A stretch of 64,000 nt of DNA from Lachnospiraceae bacterium MD335 (GTDB taxonomy: Bacteria > Bacillota > Clostridia > Lachnospirales > Lachnospiraceae): assembly GCA_000403335.2 (NCBI GenBank), contig KE159632.1, positions 120,083 through 184,082 of the forward strand. The letters run 5' to 3'. A program made the translations under genes and the position numbers. The notes below the pieces were generated by a model. That model saw only the letters and a program-made list of their open reading frames with translations. It searched no databases and was not told the DNA's origin. Each line of letters begins with the position of its first letter. Position 1 is the first letter of the stretch. Below, piece by piece: positions 8,236 to 17,320 of the stretch.

Positions 8236-9099
8236 ATGAAAAAAAGATTTCCTCCAAAAAAGACAGCCGCATTCTGCACGGTATCCGTGCTGCTGGCTCT
8301 GATCATATGGACAGTATGGGGGAACACTGCGCTGATGGTAAGCACCGCTGCCATTTCCAGCAGCCGGATCCCTCCTGCCTTTTCCGGGTTCCGTATCGCA
8401 CAGGTATCCGACCTTCATAATGCCGAATTTGGAAAGGATAACTCCACGCTGCTGCGGATGCTGTCCGAGAGCGGGCCGGACATTATTGTGATAACCGGGG
8501 ACCTTGTAGATTCTACACATACAGACATAGACACAGCCCTTTCCTTTGCAAAAGAGGCCGTCCAGATCGCACCCGTCTACTATGTGACAGGCAACCACGA
8601 AGCCCGCCTGACAGAGTATGATCGGCTCAGAACCGGCCTTGAAACGGCTGGCGTGACTGTTCTTGAGGATAAAACAGTATGGCTGGAACGGGATGGTGGA
8701 AAGATTATGCTTATCGGGCTTTCCGATCCCGATTTTACAGTTAAGGGTGATATGTTCGGGGAAGTGCCTTCTATGGCCGGTACAAAATTAGAATCCCTGG
8801 CCGGCAGCGAAGGCAGCTACACAATCCTGCTCTCCCACCGCCCGGAGCTGTTTGAAACTTATGCAGACTGCGGTATTGGTTTAGTCTTAAGCGGCCATGC
8901 ACATGGCGGCCAGTTCCGCCTGCCCCTCATCGGCGGGCTGATTGCACCCAATCAGGGACTGTTCCCCAAATTTGATGCAGGGCTGTATACGGATGGCAGC
9001 ACGGACATGGTCGTCAGCCGCGGCATTGGCAACAGCATCATACCGTTCCGCTTCAATAACCGTCCGGAGATTGTATTGGTAGAGCTTTGCGCTGAATAA
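8236..9099 (+). CDS. Membrane-anchored metallophosphoesterase (YkuE-like)
   Basis: A calcineurin-like phosphoesterase of about 287 residues with an N-terminal membrane segment (residues 8-30) that places the catalytic domain outside the cell. All metal motifs are visible: VSDLHN, ITGDLVDS, TGNHE, LLSHRP and SGHAHGGQ. I prefer the ATG at 8236 after GGGGTGA. A GTG at 8224 is possible. The natural substrate in this family is often unknown (phospholipid headgroup or UDP-sugar hydrolysis). A fragment of a second gene of this kind ends at 40891. Confidence 0.9.
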   Translation: MKKRFPPKKTAAFCTVSVLLALIIWTVWGNTALMVSTAAISSSRIPPAFSGFRIAQVSDLHNAEFGKDNSTLLRMLSESGPDIIVITGDLVDSTHTDIDTALSFAKEAVQIAPVYYVTGNHEARLTEYDRLRTGLETAGVTVLEDKTVWLERDGGKIMLIGLSDPDFTVKGDMFGEVPSMAGTKLESLAGSEGSYTILLSHRPELFETYADCGIGLVLSGHAHGGQFRLPLIGGLIAPNQGLFPKFDAGLYTDGSTDMVVSRGIGNSIIPFRFNNRPEIVLVELCAE

Positions 9100-9148
9100 A
9101 AATGTTTAAAAAAAAAACAGTTTTGCAAGATATTTTTATCATTTTTAT

Positions 9149-9372
9149 GTGTACTATCACGGAAACTCTGTATACAATCACGGAAACTCTGTATACAATC
9201 ACGGAAACCCTTATATTATCACGAAAACTCATAGGCAGTTTCCGTGTTCGTATAAGGGTTTTGCCTGCGAGTATCGACTTTTGCGTGATAGTATGGAGTT
9301 TTGCCTGATAGTATCCGAGTTTCCGTGATAATAACCGACTTTTGCCTACGAGTATATACTATCAGGCAAAAG
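9149..9372. repeat. Iteron-like repeat array, copy II
   Basis: About eleven units related to ATCACGGAAACTC or TTTTGCGTGATAGTA. The first four are head-to-tail with a period of 21 bases. Later ones are inverted. The following 150 bases (to ~9535) match 25570-25735 closely. Nothing coding is seen in 9100-9970. Confidence 0.78.
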
Positions 9373-9569
9373 AACCCCAGAACAACTGTTCGCATTCTCG
9401 CTAATGCAAAAATGTCCTTAAAAGCACACGGAAATAATGTAAATCCCAAACCTATGTAATGCCGAAAGTGGCGGATTTACGGGCTTTCTCGGCTTTTCGT
9501 GTCTGTATCTGCCGGAAACTAAGACACCCGCCTAGTTGCCCTGTCGATACAAACAATAGAAACTAAACG

Positions 9570-9720
9570 GGTGGGGTAACTTTTACATGGTGTTTTACCC
9601 CACCCTATGATTTTTACCCCACCCCGCTGTTTTTTACCCCATTTACCCCATGCGGCAATTTTCTACCCCACCCCCTTTACCCCTTTTACCCCACCTTTAC
9701 CCCACCCCAAATTGAAGGGA
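9570..9720. repeat. TTTACCCC repeat tract, copy II
   Basis: More than ten TTTACCCC(ACC) units on the + strand with irregular spacing. This is the longest of four such tracts in the window. It lies between the iterons and the AT-rich gene pair. Confidence 0.75.
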
Positions 9721-9970
9721 TTCTTTCTATAAAAAATAAATATATGATGTTATCCCACATATGAGCCGGTAATCCATCCCATCCAAATAAGTAACCGCAT
9801 TTTTCCATGTAATTGTAACATTCAAGAATGGGCACTGATTCATTTGCGGACTAACACTCAATTTCCCACATCAAGCATTTGACATATGTGCTTGTCTTTA
9901 TTGATTTTTTGAGAATTTCCATTTATAATAAAAAAACGAATATTTATAATAAAATTGAGAGGTAATTTCA

Positions 9971-10636
9971 ATGAATAAAACACCACTTCAAAAAATGTTA
10001 CCTGCCTTGATGCTATTTTATCTTGGCCTTATTTGTCTAATTCTTCCCTATTTTTATGAGATAGCCTATTTTACCCCCATTTTTACCGGAATAGGAATAT
10101 TTTGCCTTATTCTGAGTGCTCTAACATTATTTTATAATAAACTGAGCAGAAAAATAGATGCGATCTCTAATCAAATTCCTAATATGAATATAGTTGGCAT
10201 TGAGCAGATAATACCTGCAAATTCTGACCCCTATTCTTTCCTTGAGAAACTTGTAGTTAAAAGTAATAATGTAAAAATCGCTATTAACATACAAAGATTA
10301 TCTGATAAATTTTGTTATTTTTTAAACTCTTTACTAGAGAATCAAATGATTAATTTTCAAATATTGATTTTGGGACAGTCCGATGACCCCAAAAAACAAT
10401 ATTTTGTAGAAGATTTATGTAAAATACAAAAAAAACATGTTACTATAAAAACCTTTGATAATCCACAAATCGATAATTTGATGATCTTTGATGAAAAATC
10501 ATGCATAATAAATTATAACAATTACGATAATAGGCTTTCTTTTATGATAATGTTTAATGCTTTCAGCGAAAACAATAGAAAAAACTTAAAGTTATTTGAA
10601 TTTCTTTGGAATGAAGAAAAAACAACTTCAGTGTAG
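9971..10636 (+). CDS. AT-rich membrane protein of unknown function, first gene of a two-gene module
   Basis: 221 residues. Two membrane segments lie at about 10-30 and 35-55, followed by a soluble domain of alternating strands and helices (residues 75-215). The soluble part has a Rossmann- or phospholipase-D-like rhythm (VKIAINIQRL, INFQILILGQS, NLMIFDEKSCIINYNNYDNR), but no HKD motif is complete. Base composition is far more AT-rich than its neighbours, which indicates recent acquisition. The gene is followed 12 bases later by a second membrane protein. I do not recognise the family. Confidence 0.75.
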   Translation: MNKTPLQKMLPALMLFYLGLICLILPYFYEIAYFTPIFTGIGIFCLILSALTLFYNKLSRKIDAISNQIPNMNIVGIEQIIPANSDPYSFLEKLVVKSNNVKIAINIQRLSDKFCYFLNSLLENQMINFQILILGQSDDPKKQYFVEDLCKIQKKHVTIKTFDNPQIDNLMIFDEKSCIINYNNYDNRLSFMIMFNAFSENNRKNLKLFEFLWNEEKTTSV

Positions 10637-10648
10637 GGAGGGGTAGTA

Positions 10649-11572
10649 ATGTCCCTTAAAAATTTTTTTACTTGCTTACTAATTTTATTATTACTTTCAT
10701 TTTCTTTCATGGAAGTTCATGCTGACGAACAATCAAATGATATATACATTGATGTAAAGGATGTTGATTATACTAATTATTTTCTCAATGCTGATATAAA
10801 AATTCATTTAAATATTAAAGCTAGCAATGAATTTATATACCTCATATTACCAATTAAGTATAATTCAAATATGAACTTTTATGTTGAACCTGATAGCCGG
10901 AAAGAAACTATTCTGTCTGGATATTTAAAAAGAGATGGGAATTTTATAGCTCAATTTCCGCCGTCAAACCAAAATGCAGAATACTTTTTAACTTTTACTG
11001 GTGTACAAATACCTATAAATTCAACATCTGATAATGAGGCATTTGGATATTGTAGTTTTTCTTTTATGAGTATTAATGAAGATATATCGAATTATGAAGA
11101 TAATTTAGTAACAATCGATTCGATTCATATAAACGATAACAATATGTTATATTCGGTGCCAAACGCAATACAAGAGAGCAATAAGAATTCATTATTATTC
11201 TCTTGTACTGATGTGCCTTATGATATTTTAATATATGTATCCAAGCAAACAAAAAAGCCTAATTATTTTTTACCAATAATGATTGTTATGTTTTCTATAC
11301 CAACAGGTCTTTTAGCTGGCTTAAATTCAGGTGTAGAAAAATTAATTAAAAAATACATAAAATACAAAATATGGTTTAGATTGTTTTCAATATTATTGAC
11401 TATTATCCCAATTTATATTTTTTGTTCTTCTATTTATCCAAATGGATACTATAATGATTTTACATTTATGAACATAATTAGTGGTTTTTTTGGCACAATG
11501 CTAGGTATTAGTATTGCTATCTTTGCTAATACTCGCAAAGATAGCAAGCCACCATCTACCGACACACTGTAA
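10649..11572 (+). CDS. AT-rich exported/membrane protein of unknown function, second gene of the module
   Basis: 307 residues. A signal peptide (residues 1-26, cleavage near VHADE) is followed by an extracellular beta-rich domain (about 30-205). Three C-terminal membrane segments follow (about 208-230, 245-265 and 275-295) and a short basic tail. GGGAGGGG precedes the ATG. The pairing of a cytosolic-domain membrane protein with a large outside domain suggests a two-part sensor or channel, possibly a defence module, but this is inference only. The sequence is strongly AT-rich like its partner. Confidence 0.75.
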   Translation: MSLKNFFTCLLILLLLSFSFMEVHADEQSNDIYIDVKDVDYTNYFLNADIKIHLNIKASNEFIYLILPIKYNSNMNFYVEPDSRKETILSGYLKRDGNFIAQFPPSNQNAEYFLTFTGVQIPINSTSDNEAFGYCSFSFMSINEDISNYEDNLVTIDSIHINDNNMLYSVPNAIQESNKNSLLFSCTDVPYDILIYVSKQTKKPNYFLPIMIVMFSIPTGLLAGLNSGVEKLIKKYIKYKIWFRLFSILLTIIPIYIFCSSIYPNGYYNDFTFMNIISGFFGTMLGISIAIFANTRKDSKPPSTDTL

Positions 11573-11719
11573 TTATAGAAATTTTTTATAATATATGTAA
11601 AAAGCTGTACTTGCCTGCGAAGCCTTTCCGGTTTATAATATTCCCAAGCACCCCTCCGCAGGGCAGAAAAAAGCCCCGCAGCGTTTGACAGACGCAGGGG
11701 AATCTGTTACAATAAAAGC

Positions 11720-11809
11720 ACAAAAAGAGGTACTGCCGATAGACGGTCAGCCTCAGCTAAGATACTTAAAAAAGTAACCGCGACTTTGGCAGAGGGCGGT
11801 TACTTTTTT
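11720..11809 (+). ncRNA. Antitoxin RNA of type I locus 1 (par-like)
   Basis: A consensus promoter TTGACA-17-TACAAT (11685-11713) drives a ~90-base RNA. It carries GGTACTGCC...ATAGACGGTCAG and ends in the hairpin shared with the toxin gene. The same boxes, in the same sense, occur in the toxin mRNA 5' region (reverse strand of 11955-11990), so the two RNAs can pair at two separate places, as RNA I and RNA II of enterococcal par do. Confidence 0.65.
11768..11809. terminator. Shared bidirectional terminator of type I locus 1
   Basis: AAAAAAGTAACCGC pairs with GCGGTTACTTTTTT around a 14-base loop. It ends the antitoxin RNA on the + strand and the toxin message on the minus strand. The toxin stop codon lies inside the stem. 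Confidence 0.8.
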
Positions 11810-11892
11810 GTGTGGTTTATGTAAGCAATCAAGATTGATACAATGATTCCAAGAATCATCAGAACAACCGTCAGCAGTTCATAGTCACTCAT
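11800..11892 (-). CDS. Holin-like membrane peptide, type I toxin 1
   Basis: A 30-residue peptide (MSDYELLTVVLMILGIIVSI...). It has one membrane helix and a polar, basic tail (YINHTKK), as in Fst/TxpA/holin-like toxins. AAAGGAGG precedes the ATG. A promoter on the minus strand (TTGTGC at 12019-12024, 17 bases, TAAAAT at 11996-12001) gives a ~100-base leader with an AGAGGGA/TCCCTCT hairpin that could mask translation. An identical peptide is encoded at 57087-57179. Confidence 0.8.
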   Translation of the reverse strand: MSDYELLTVVLMILGIIVSILIAYINHTKK

Positions 11893-12047
11893 AAGCAATC
11901 CCTCCTTTCCCGGTTTTACCCGTAATCAGAGGGATAGTCCCTCTGTTTCAGAGAGACTGACCGCCTATCCCGTTATGGCAGTACCCCATAGATGTATTTT
12001 AACAGAAAGCACAGGGCGGCACAAGACCGCCCCGCCATATTTCTGCA

Positions 12048-13460
12048 TCATTCTTCCGTCTCAATCTCCAGCTCCGTGCCGTCAAGGAAATGGAAATGCA
12101 AAAGCCCGCCATCGTGGACTTCCACGCTCTCCAATACCATGTTCACAATTTCCGGGCATATCGTTTCAAGCGGCGGCTCTGCGGTGAGCTGCACCATCTG
12201 CCCCGCCCGCCATTTCTCCAAGGCATTCCCCTCCGTGATCTGTTTCTTCCATGCGGGCAGGAAACTCTCCCTGTTCTCCACGATGCCGTTCCAAGCCATG
12301 AGGAAGGCTTTCTCCAGGTCCTTTTCGTAAAGGTTGCCGCTCTTGCACCCCACCACGCCTTTCTGCTGGTAGCGTTTCCCACACTGCCACACCCGGATTT
12401 TCCGGCTGCCCCGCGTCCACGTCCGCCGCCAGCAGACCGCTCCGCATTTCCCGCATATTACCTTACAGGTGAAGGGCTGCACGTCCGTGTAGCGCCCCAT
12501 GTTCTGCAAGTTGTGCTTTTCCCGGAAAAGCCGCCTGCGCTCTATCTCCAGTTGCACCGCCTCCCACAGTTCCTTATCCACAATGGGCGGGTGGCTGTCC
12601 TTCACATAGACCTGCTCGATCTGCCCCATGTTCCTGACCGATTTTTTACTGAGAAAATCGGATGTGTAGTATTTCTGCAAGAGCGCATCGCCTTTGTACT
12701 TCTCGTTTTCGAGGATGTGCTGGATGGTGGAGACCGCCCACTTCGGCTCGCCCATGCACCCCGGAACGCCCTCGCTGTTCAGTTCCGCCGCAATGGCCTC
12801 CGGGTTCAGCCCGTTCATGAACTCGTCAAACACCCTGCGGACGATTGCCGCCTGCGCCTCGTTGATTACGAGGTTCCCTTTCTCGTCCTTGTCATAGCCG
12901 AGGAAGTGGTTTGCATTCAGGTGCATCACGCCCTGCTTGAACTTGGTGCGGATGCCCCACCTGCAGTTCTCCGAAATGGAGCGGCTCTCCTCCTGCGCCA
13001 GTGAACTCATGATGGTAAAGAGCAGCTCGCCCGCCGCGTCTAAAGTGTTGATGTTCTCTTTTTCAAAGAAAATCCCTATCCCCAAGTTTTTCAGTTTCCT
13101 CGAATACTGGAGGCAGTCCTGCGTGTTCCTCGCAAACCGGGAAATGGATTTTGTGACCACCATGTCTATCTTGCCGTCCTCGCAGTCCTTTATCATTTTC
13201 TTGAACTGCTCGCGCTTGTTGGTACTCACGCCGGAAATGCCCTCATCCGCGTAGATGCCCGCCAGCGTGTAATTTGGCTTGTTCGCTATATACTCCGTGT
13301 AATACTGCACCTGATTGTCAAAACTAAGGAGCTGGTCTTCATTGTTGGTGGAAACCCGGCAGTATGCCGCCACCCTTAAAACCTCCCTCTCCTGCACCCT
13401 GCCGCCCCGCGCCGTCACCGGATGCGGATTGGCGGGGATAAGCGTTACGTCCCTTGCCAT
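12048..13460 (-). CDS. Large serine recombinase (site-specific integrase)
   Basis: 470 residues with a complete large-serine-recombinase order. The resolvase domain (about 25-175) has the catalytic segment VAAYCRVSTNNEDQ and the conserved VTKSISRFARNT. A recombinase domain follows (LNSEGVPG...VSTIQHILENEKYKGDALLQK), then a zinc ribbon (CGKCGAVCWRR...CGKRYQQKGVVGC) and a C-terminal region. It probably moves the surrounding element. It is followed upstream, one base away, by a second recombinase gene that has lost its N-terminus. Confidence 0.92.
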   Translation of the reverse strand: MARDVTLIPANPHPVTARGGRVQEREVLRVAAYCRVSTNNEDQLLSFDNQVQYYTEYIANKPNYTLAGIYADEGISGVSTNKREQFKKMIKDCEDGKIDMVVTKSISRFARNTQDCLQYSRKLKNLGIGIFFEKENINTLDAAGELLFTIMSSLAQEESRSISENCRWGIRTKFKQGVMHLNANHFLGYDKDEKGNLVINEAQAAIVRRVFDEFMNGLNPEAIAAELNSEGVPGCMGEPKWAVSTIQHILENEKYKGDALLQKYYTSDFLSKKSVRNMGQIEQVYVKDSHPPIVDKELWEAVQLEIERRRLFREKHNLQNMGRYTDVQPFTCKVICGKCGAVCWRRTWTRGSRKIRVWQCGKRYQQKGVVGCKSGNLYEKDLEKAFLMAWNGIVENRESFLPAWKKQITEGNALEKWRAGQMVQLTAEPPLETICPEIVNMVLESVEVHDGGLLHFHFLDGTELEIETEE

Positions 13461-13461
13461 T

Positions 13462-14448
13462 TTACTTCTCTCCCTTCAAAATATTCTGTCTATACGGGCA
13501 TCCCTTCCGGCGCTCGTAAGCCGCCTTTTCCATAAAGGAATAGGATTTCACCCCGAACTCGTCCTCGTTTTCCATCACCACCGCTTTCCCCTCTATCTGC
13601 CAGCCCTCCGTGGCTTCGGCGGGTACCCATATGCCGGGGCAACCTTCCTCCGGCCTTTTGAGTCTCGTGCTGCACACCCAGTATTCCTGCCTGCCTTTAT
13701 TGGCAAATTTGTGGTGGAGCAGCGCACCGCACTCCGGGCAGAACAGCTTCCCGCTTAAGGGGTAGGTGTTATGGGAATCCCCGTTCCGTTCCCGCTCCGG
13801 CTTTTTCTTCTGGAACTCTGCGGAGCGTTCCGCAAGGGCCGCCTGTGCCTTGTCCCATAATTCCTCACTGACGACTGCCGGATGGTGGTCTGCGATATAC
13901 CAGCGGTCCCTCTGCCCCTTGTTCTTATGCCGGACACGGTCAGCGTCAAGGTAGGTCCTCTGCATCATGACGCCGCCCTTGTATATCTCGCTCTGCAGGA
14001 TGCGGGTAACGCCGCTGTCGTCCCATTCCTGCCCGCCCGGTTTCCTGTAGCCGCGCTTATTGAGGTAGGCCCGGATTCTGCACACCCACACGCCATCCGC
14101 CGCCAGTTGGTACATCTTCCTTACCACGAAAGCCTGCTCTGCATCCAGTATGATTTCGCCGCCTGCATCCTCCGAAAAGCCGTAGCATTTCCCAACTTTC
14201 ACCGCAGGGATGCCCTGCTCGAACTTGCGGCGGTTGGTCAATTTGGTGTTCTCGCTCGCCCCTTCGCTCTCCGCCTGTGCAAAGGCGGAAAGGATGGTCA
14301 GCATCAGCTCCCCCTCGCCGGAGAGGGTATTGATGTTCTGCAATTCGAAAAAAATACCGACACCCATCCCTTTCAGCTCCCTTGCCGATTTCAGGACGGT
14401 GACGGTATTCCTCGCAAACCTCGATATGGATTTTGTTATGATAAACAC
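13462..14448 (-). pseudogene. Second large serine recombinase, N-terminally truncated
   Basis: 328 residues starting within the resolvase domain (ITKSISRFARNTVTVLKSARELKGMGVG). The recombinase domain, the zinc ribbon (CPECGALLHHKF...CSTRLKRPEEGCPG) and the tail are present. The first ~70 residues with the catalytic serine are missing. The sequence beyond 14450 is unrelated, directly before a terminator. The remaining reading opens with a GTG that has no ribosome site. It may provide DNA binding only or be dead. Confidence 0.8.
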
Positions 14449-14483
14449 TGTATTTATTTGATATGAAACTACCTAAGAAACGT

Positions 14484-14536
14484 AAAAAAGGCCGGAGTAA
14501 GCTAAGGTATTGGTCTCTAGCTTTACTCCGGCCCTT
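14484..14536 (-). terminator. Terminator of the zinc-ribbon gene
   Basis: Minus strand: GGCCGGAGTAAAGCTA, a short loop, then TAGCTTACTCCGGCC and TTTTTT. Weaker forms with the same sequence follow the sister genes near 30960 and 59750. Confidence 0.8.
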
Positions 14537-14577
14537 CGCAGCTCGTCACTTGGCCGCTCGCTCATTTTGAGTAAACA

Positions 14578-14730
14578 TTATTTGGTTTTCAATGAGGTCT
14601 GTACTAGCCATTCCAGCCTGACTATCCTCCCGCAGTAAGGGCATTTCAGAACTATGACTGCCCTTCCTTCTGCGGTGGCAATTATCTCGCAGATCCCCTT
14701 CCGGCACGCCGGACACCTTACTTTGCACAT
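14578..14730 (-). CDS. Com-like zinc-ribbon protein A
   Basis: 50 residues with two cysteine pairs, C-P-A-C near the start and C-P-Y-C at residues 30-33, in the arrangement of the phage Mu Com family (C-x2-C...C-x2-C). Com proteins bind mRNA to switch on translation. The role here is unknown. GGAGG lies ten bases before the ATG. The ending RIVRLEW matches RVIKVYW and EVVRVYW of the sister proteins. Confidence 0.75.
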   Translation of the reverse strand: MCKVRCPACRKGICEIIATAEGRAVIVLKCPYCGRIVRLEWLVQTSLKTK

Positions 14731-14894
14731 TTCCTGTATCCTCCCACAGCCACTTCTGGATTTCTAACCGTGATCAGCGGAACGGCCCTGTGCAGGCATC
14801 CTTACAGTGGTTATTTCCATAAATTACCATGTATACTGTAAGTATGCCCACGGAGCGCATTCCTAATCACAGCATCTACAAAAAGATGGCAGGG

Positions 14895-15065
14895 CTACCC
14901 CTGCCGCCTGTTCTTCTTATGTACCATCTTTGGGCTAAAGCCCACCCGTATGATCTCCCCGCAATGCCTGCATTTCATTTCAAGCACCACTTTTCCCGGC
15001 GGCATCTCCTCAATGTCAAAGATGCGCCGCCCGCACTTAGGGTTCGGGCATTTCACCTTTTCCAT
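14895..15065 (-). CDS. Com-like zinc-ribbon protein B
   Basis: 56 residues: MEKVKCPNPKCGRRIFDIEE... and MKCRHCGEIIRVGF, giving C-x4-C and C-x2-C pairs, and a basic tail (HKKNRRQG). The ATG at 15065 follows GGAGGCGGTGGTCA. An upstream in-frame Met has no ribosome site. It is the second of two tandem zinc-ribbon genes behind the recombinases. Confidence 0.75.
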   Translation of the reverse strand: MEKVKCPNPKCGRRIFDIEEMPPGKVVLEMKCRHCGEIIRVGFSPKMVHKKNRRQG

Positions 15066-15096
15066 TGACCACCGCCTCCCCACACTGATATGGAAC

Positions 15097-15131
15097 AAGG
15101 GAACCAGCCTGTTCCTGCCAGTTCCCTTTTA
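15097..15131 (+). terminator. AAGGGAAC/GTTCCCTT hairpin at the edge of the element
   Basis: The hairpin is followed by TTTTAT on the + strand. The same hairpin and following stretch (TTTGTGCTTTATTGGTTTTCT) recur at 60172-60240, after which the sequences diverge. The pair may mark the right end of the element. Confidence 0.5.
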
Positions 15132-15215
15132 TCCTTTGTGCTTTATTGGTTTTCTTCGTGTGGTGTGGATATATGATTTTCTCCAAGCAATAGCATCAAA
15201 ATTTGTTGACAAAAA

Positions 15216-15425
15216 TTACTTATGCGTCTGCATATACTCTGCTTTCACCTTATCAATCGTTTTTCCGCCAATGCCAAAATTTTTGTCCGGCACCTCCTTA
15301 ATTGTCGTAACAAAAAATTCCTGCGGCACTTTCATAATCTCAGAAGACACTTCTGTCAACCGCTTTATCAGTTCTTCTTTCTGATTATCTGATAAAGCTC
15401 CGCTTTCAACTGTAATGTAAGGCAT
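15216..15425 (-). CDS. 4-oxalocrotonate tautomerase family protein
   Basis: 69 residues beginning M-P-Y-I-T-V, which after Met removal exposes the catalytic Pro1. The family fold is readable (beta strand, helix LSDNQKEELIKRLTEVSSEIM, strand FFVTTIKEV). The tail NFGIGGKTIDK matches the family's usual 60-70 residue length. AGGAGAGGTAAA precedes the ATG. It catalyses keto-enol tautomerisation of an unknown substrate. Confidence 0.88.
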   Translation of the reverse strand: MPYITVESGALSDNQKEELIKRLTEVSSEIMKVPQEFFVTTIKEVPDKNFGIGGKTIDKVKAEYMQTHK

Positions 15426-15467
15426 TTTACCTCTCCTTCTCATTGTTATAAAGTCGCCCCCACTCCC

Positions 15468-15522
15468 CGATCCACCGGAACGCCAGGGATGCCTGCACTT
15501 ATCGGGATATAGGGGCAAAGAA
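15468..15522 (-). repeat. Gene-end repeat, copy 1
   Basis: A stretch with AGGGATGCCTGC and a following TATCGGGATAT motif. It resembles those at 16852-16908 and 34378-34435, which also stand beside members of the M-x-V-N-G-I protein family. Confidence 0.4.
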
Positions 15523-15526
15523 TAAC

Positions 15527-16095
15527 TTATTTATTATCCAGAAAATCCCAAAACTGCTTATAATCCAGATAGCCCTTCAGATTCCCGGCATCATACTGTG
15601 TCTGCATAGCATCCTTTAAAACGCTGATCCAGTCATTCATCCCGAACAGGTCATCATGTGTCCTATTGTCAGCGCCATGCTGATTTGCCCCTGCCCTGAT
15701 AACAGCGGACTGTGCGCCCGGACATTTCCAGCTTGCCAATAAGTGGCTGGAATATGCAAACATATCAATATAGTCACTGCCCGTTGTATCAACTTTTGAC
15801 ACATCCACCATGCGTTCTGTTACATTTCCGTCTTTATCCCATACCTTCACCTTATATACCGGGTTTGCAGGTCAAAGTCCTTCGGCTGATAGACCGTAAG
15901 GGAATAATCCGCCCCGTACATTGAGCCGATTGCCTTTCCGTCCTTATCGTTTGAAATATGTAACTCAAATGTGCCGCCGGATGACTGTGCTGCCGGAACC
16001 ATATTACACATCTGGTCAGCGTAATTCCTTCTTGCCCTTCTTGTTTCATACCCTGCCGCCGGGTATCCTGTTGCTCCTATTCCGTTTACATTCAT
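15527..16095 (-). pseudogene. M-x-V-N-G-I family protein, type A, frameshifted
   Basis: Two pieces of one gene. The N-terminal 80 residues (MNVNGIGATGYPAAGYETRR...) run to DFD at about 15864. The rest (NPVYKVKVWDKDGNVTERMVDVSKVD...GYLDYKQFWDFL) continues in another frame. Restoring one G there rebuilds the DFDAANPVYK segment of the intact neighbour at 16112-16696. The loss is one base in a non-repetitive site, so decay is likelier than phase switching. Confidence 0.8.
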
Positions 16096-16111
16096 TTCTA
16101 AAACGCCTCCC

Positions 16112-16696
16112 CTAATTACACTTCTCCAGAAATCCCAAGAACTTCTTCCACTCCATGTAGCCCTTCAAATCTCCATATTGGTACTCGGAATGCATGATGT
16201 CATTCACGATTTTTACCCAGTCTGTTTTTTCCGAAAAGCTCCATGAGCCCGCGCTTCTCTGCTCCGCATTCTTCACGGCTTTTGCGACTGCAGCTTTCAG
16301 GACAGTGTCCTCAAAACTGCCCTTCCCGCTTTCCTTCAAATGGGCAGTATAGGCATACATTTCCGCCGTATCGCAGTTCTCCGGGTCTACTTTTGACACA
16401 TCCACCATCTGCTCCGTCACGTTTCCGGATTTATCCCATGTCTTGACCTTATACACGGGATTTGCCGCATCAAAGTCCTGCGTCTTATAGACGGAGATGG
16501 ACGAACCACTCACAACATCCGCCCATGAGCTGATTGCAATATCACCGGAACCTTCCTCTGCACCGTGAAGGGTGGCTGTCGCCTGCGCCGCATCCGCCGC
16601 CTGCTCTGCAAAGTTCCTTCCTGCCACATTCCTTTCCGTCCTTCTCGTTTCATACCCTGCTGCCGGGTATCTTGCTCCTATTCCATTTACATTCAT
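16112..16696 (-). CDS. M-x-V-N-G-I family protein, type A
   Basis: 194 residues of unknown function. The N-terminus MNVNGIGARYPAAGYETRR...NFAEQAAD carries the family signature shared by products of three regulator loci in this window. The middle has VYKVKTWDKSGNVTEQMVDVSKVDPEN, and the end is a conserved motif (DLKGYMEWKKFLGFLEK). There is no signal peptide and no membrane segment. It sits below a degenerate leader copy (18145-18262) and a repeated 5' element (16715-16795), so it once belonged to a LytTR locus. Confidence 0.75.
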   Translation of the reverse strand: MNVNGIGARYPAAGYETRRTERNVAGRNFAEQAADAAQATATLHGAEEGSGDIAISSWADVVSGSSISVYKTQDFDAANPVYKVKTWDKSGNVTEQMVDVSKVDPENCDTAEMYAYTAHLKESGKGSFEDTVLKAAVAKAVKNAEQRSAGSWSFSEKTDWVKIVNDIMHSEYQYGDLKGYMEWKKFLGFLEKCN

Positions 16697-16714
16697 TTTT
16701 TAATCTCCTCCATT

Positions 16715-16795
16715 ATTTTTGTCAGCCCCTCTGTCGTTCAGAGCCGCATCCGCCCCCTCGTAATAAGTCCGAGCAGTTCACTGTCTCCATGCAAA
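16715..16795 (-). promoter_or_regulatory. Family-gene 5' leader element, copy 1
   Basis: Shares CTCTGTCGTTCAGAGCCGC and TAAGTCCGAGCA with five other copies, each directly upstream of a family gene. In the better copies it folds into nested stems ending in a T run just before the ribosome site. Confidence 0.6.
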
Positions 16796-16851
16796 TATAC
16801 CTGTTAACCTCTCCGGCCAAATTCCATACTGACCTTCACCTCCTCTAACTG

Positions 16852-16908
16852 ATCTGCCGGAAAACCAAGGATGCCTGCCCTGTCCGGCTGTAGCTTATTG
16901 GCGATATG
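16852..16908 (-). repeat. Gene-end repeat, copy 2
   Basis: CTGCCGGAAAACCAAGGATGC...CTGTAGCTTATTGG is nearly the same as 34378-34435. Function unknown. Confidence 0.45.
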
Positions 16909-16928
16909 AAACAAGATTAAGACATTTC

Positions 16929-17233
16929 TTAAAAATGAAATTTCCCCTCATCATATATCAGCCGTAAAATGGCGGCATTCTTAACTTTCTCCACAGCACA
17001 TAATTGTTCCGGTGCAAAAAGGTATAATAATATTTTTATAGCAAAGGCATGAGTAACCACTAAAATATTACCGTTCTCATTAAACGATTCGTTTTGGGCT
17101 ATATCTTCAAGTACACCTTTCAGACGACTTGCTATAGCAGTAAAGAGTTCTGCCATACCTGTTGAATCATGCTCATAAATCGCCGCCGCAACATCCGGAA
17201 GCCTTTTATTTAATTCCGCAAATGCCGAGTTCT
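16929..17233 (-). pseudogene. Histidine phosphatase family, C-terminal remnant
   Basis: About 100 residues match the C-terminal half of phosphoglycerate-mutase-like phosphatases. The second active-site His is in ILVVTHAFAIK and the end is VKNAAILRLIYDEGKFHF. The N-terminal RHG motif is absent, because the frame closes with a stop near 17234. A second remnant of the same family lies at 23761-23930. Confidence 0.65.
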
Positions 17234-17320
17234 AAAGCCGTCCCTGCTTCCCGATTCTCTTTTATCGCTTACATACTATAGATTTTCTTTGTATGGCTCA
17301 GATATAAAAAGTTCTTTATT

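Noticed and set aside
9570..9720. Telomere-like or G-quadruplex structure from the CCCC runs
   Set aside because: Possible on the complementary strand, but the spacing is irregular and the same tracts in other copies have few runs. Repeats are reported without a structural claim.
12090..13004. A 304-codon open frame opposite the first serine recombinase
   Set aside because: It is a shadow of the GC-rich recombinase gene on the other strand. It has no ribosome site and a composition unlike real proteins.
15864..15864. Phase-variable frameshift in the type A pseudogene
   Set aside because: The missing base is not in a homopolymer or short tandem repeat, so reversible slippage is unlikely.
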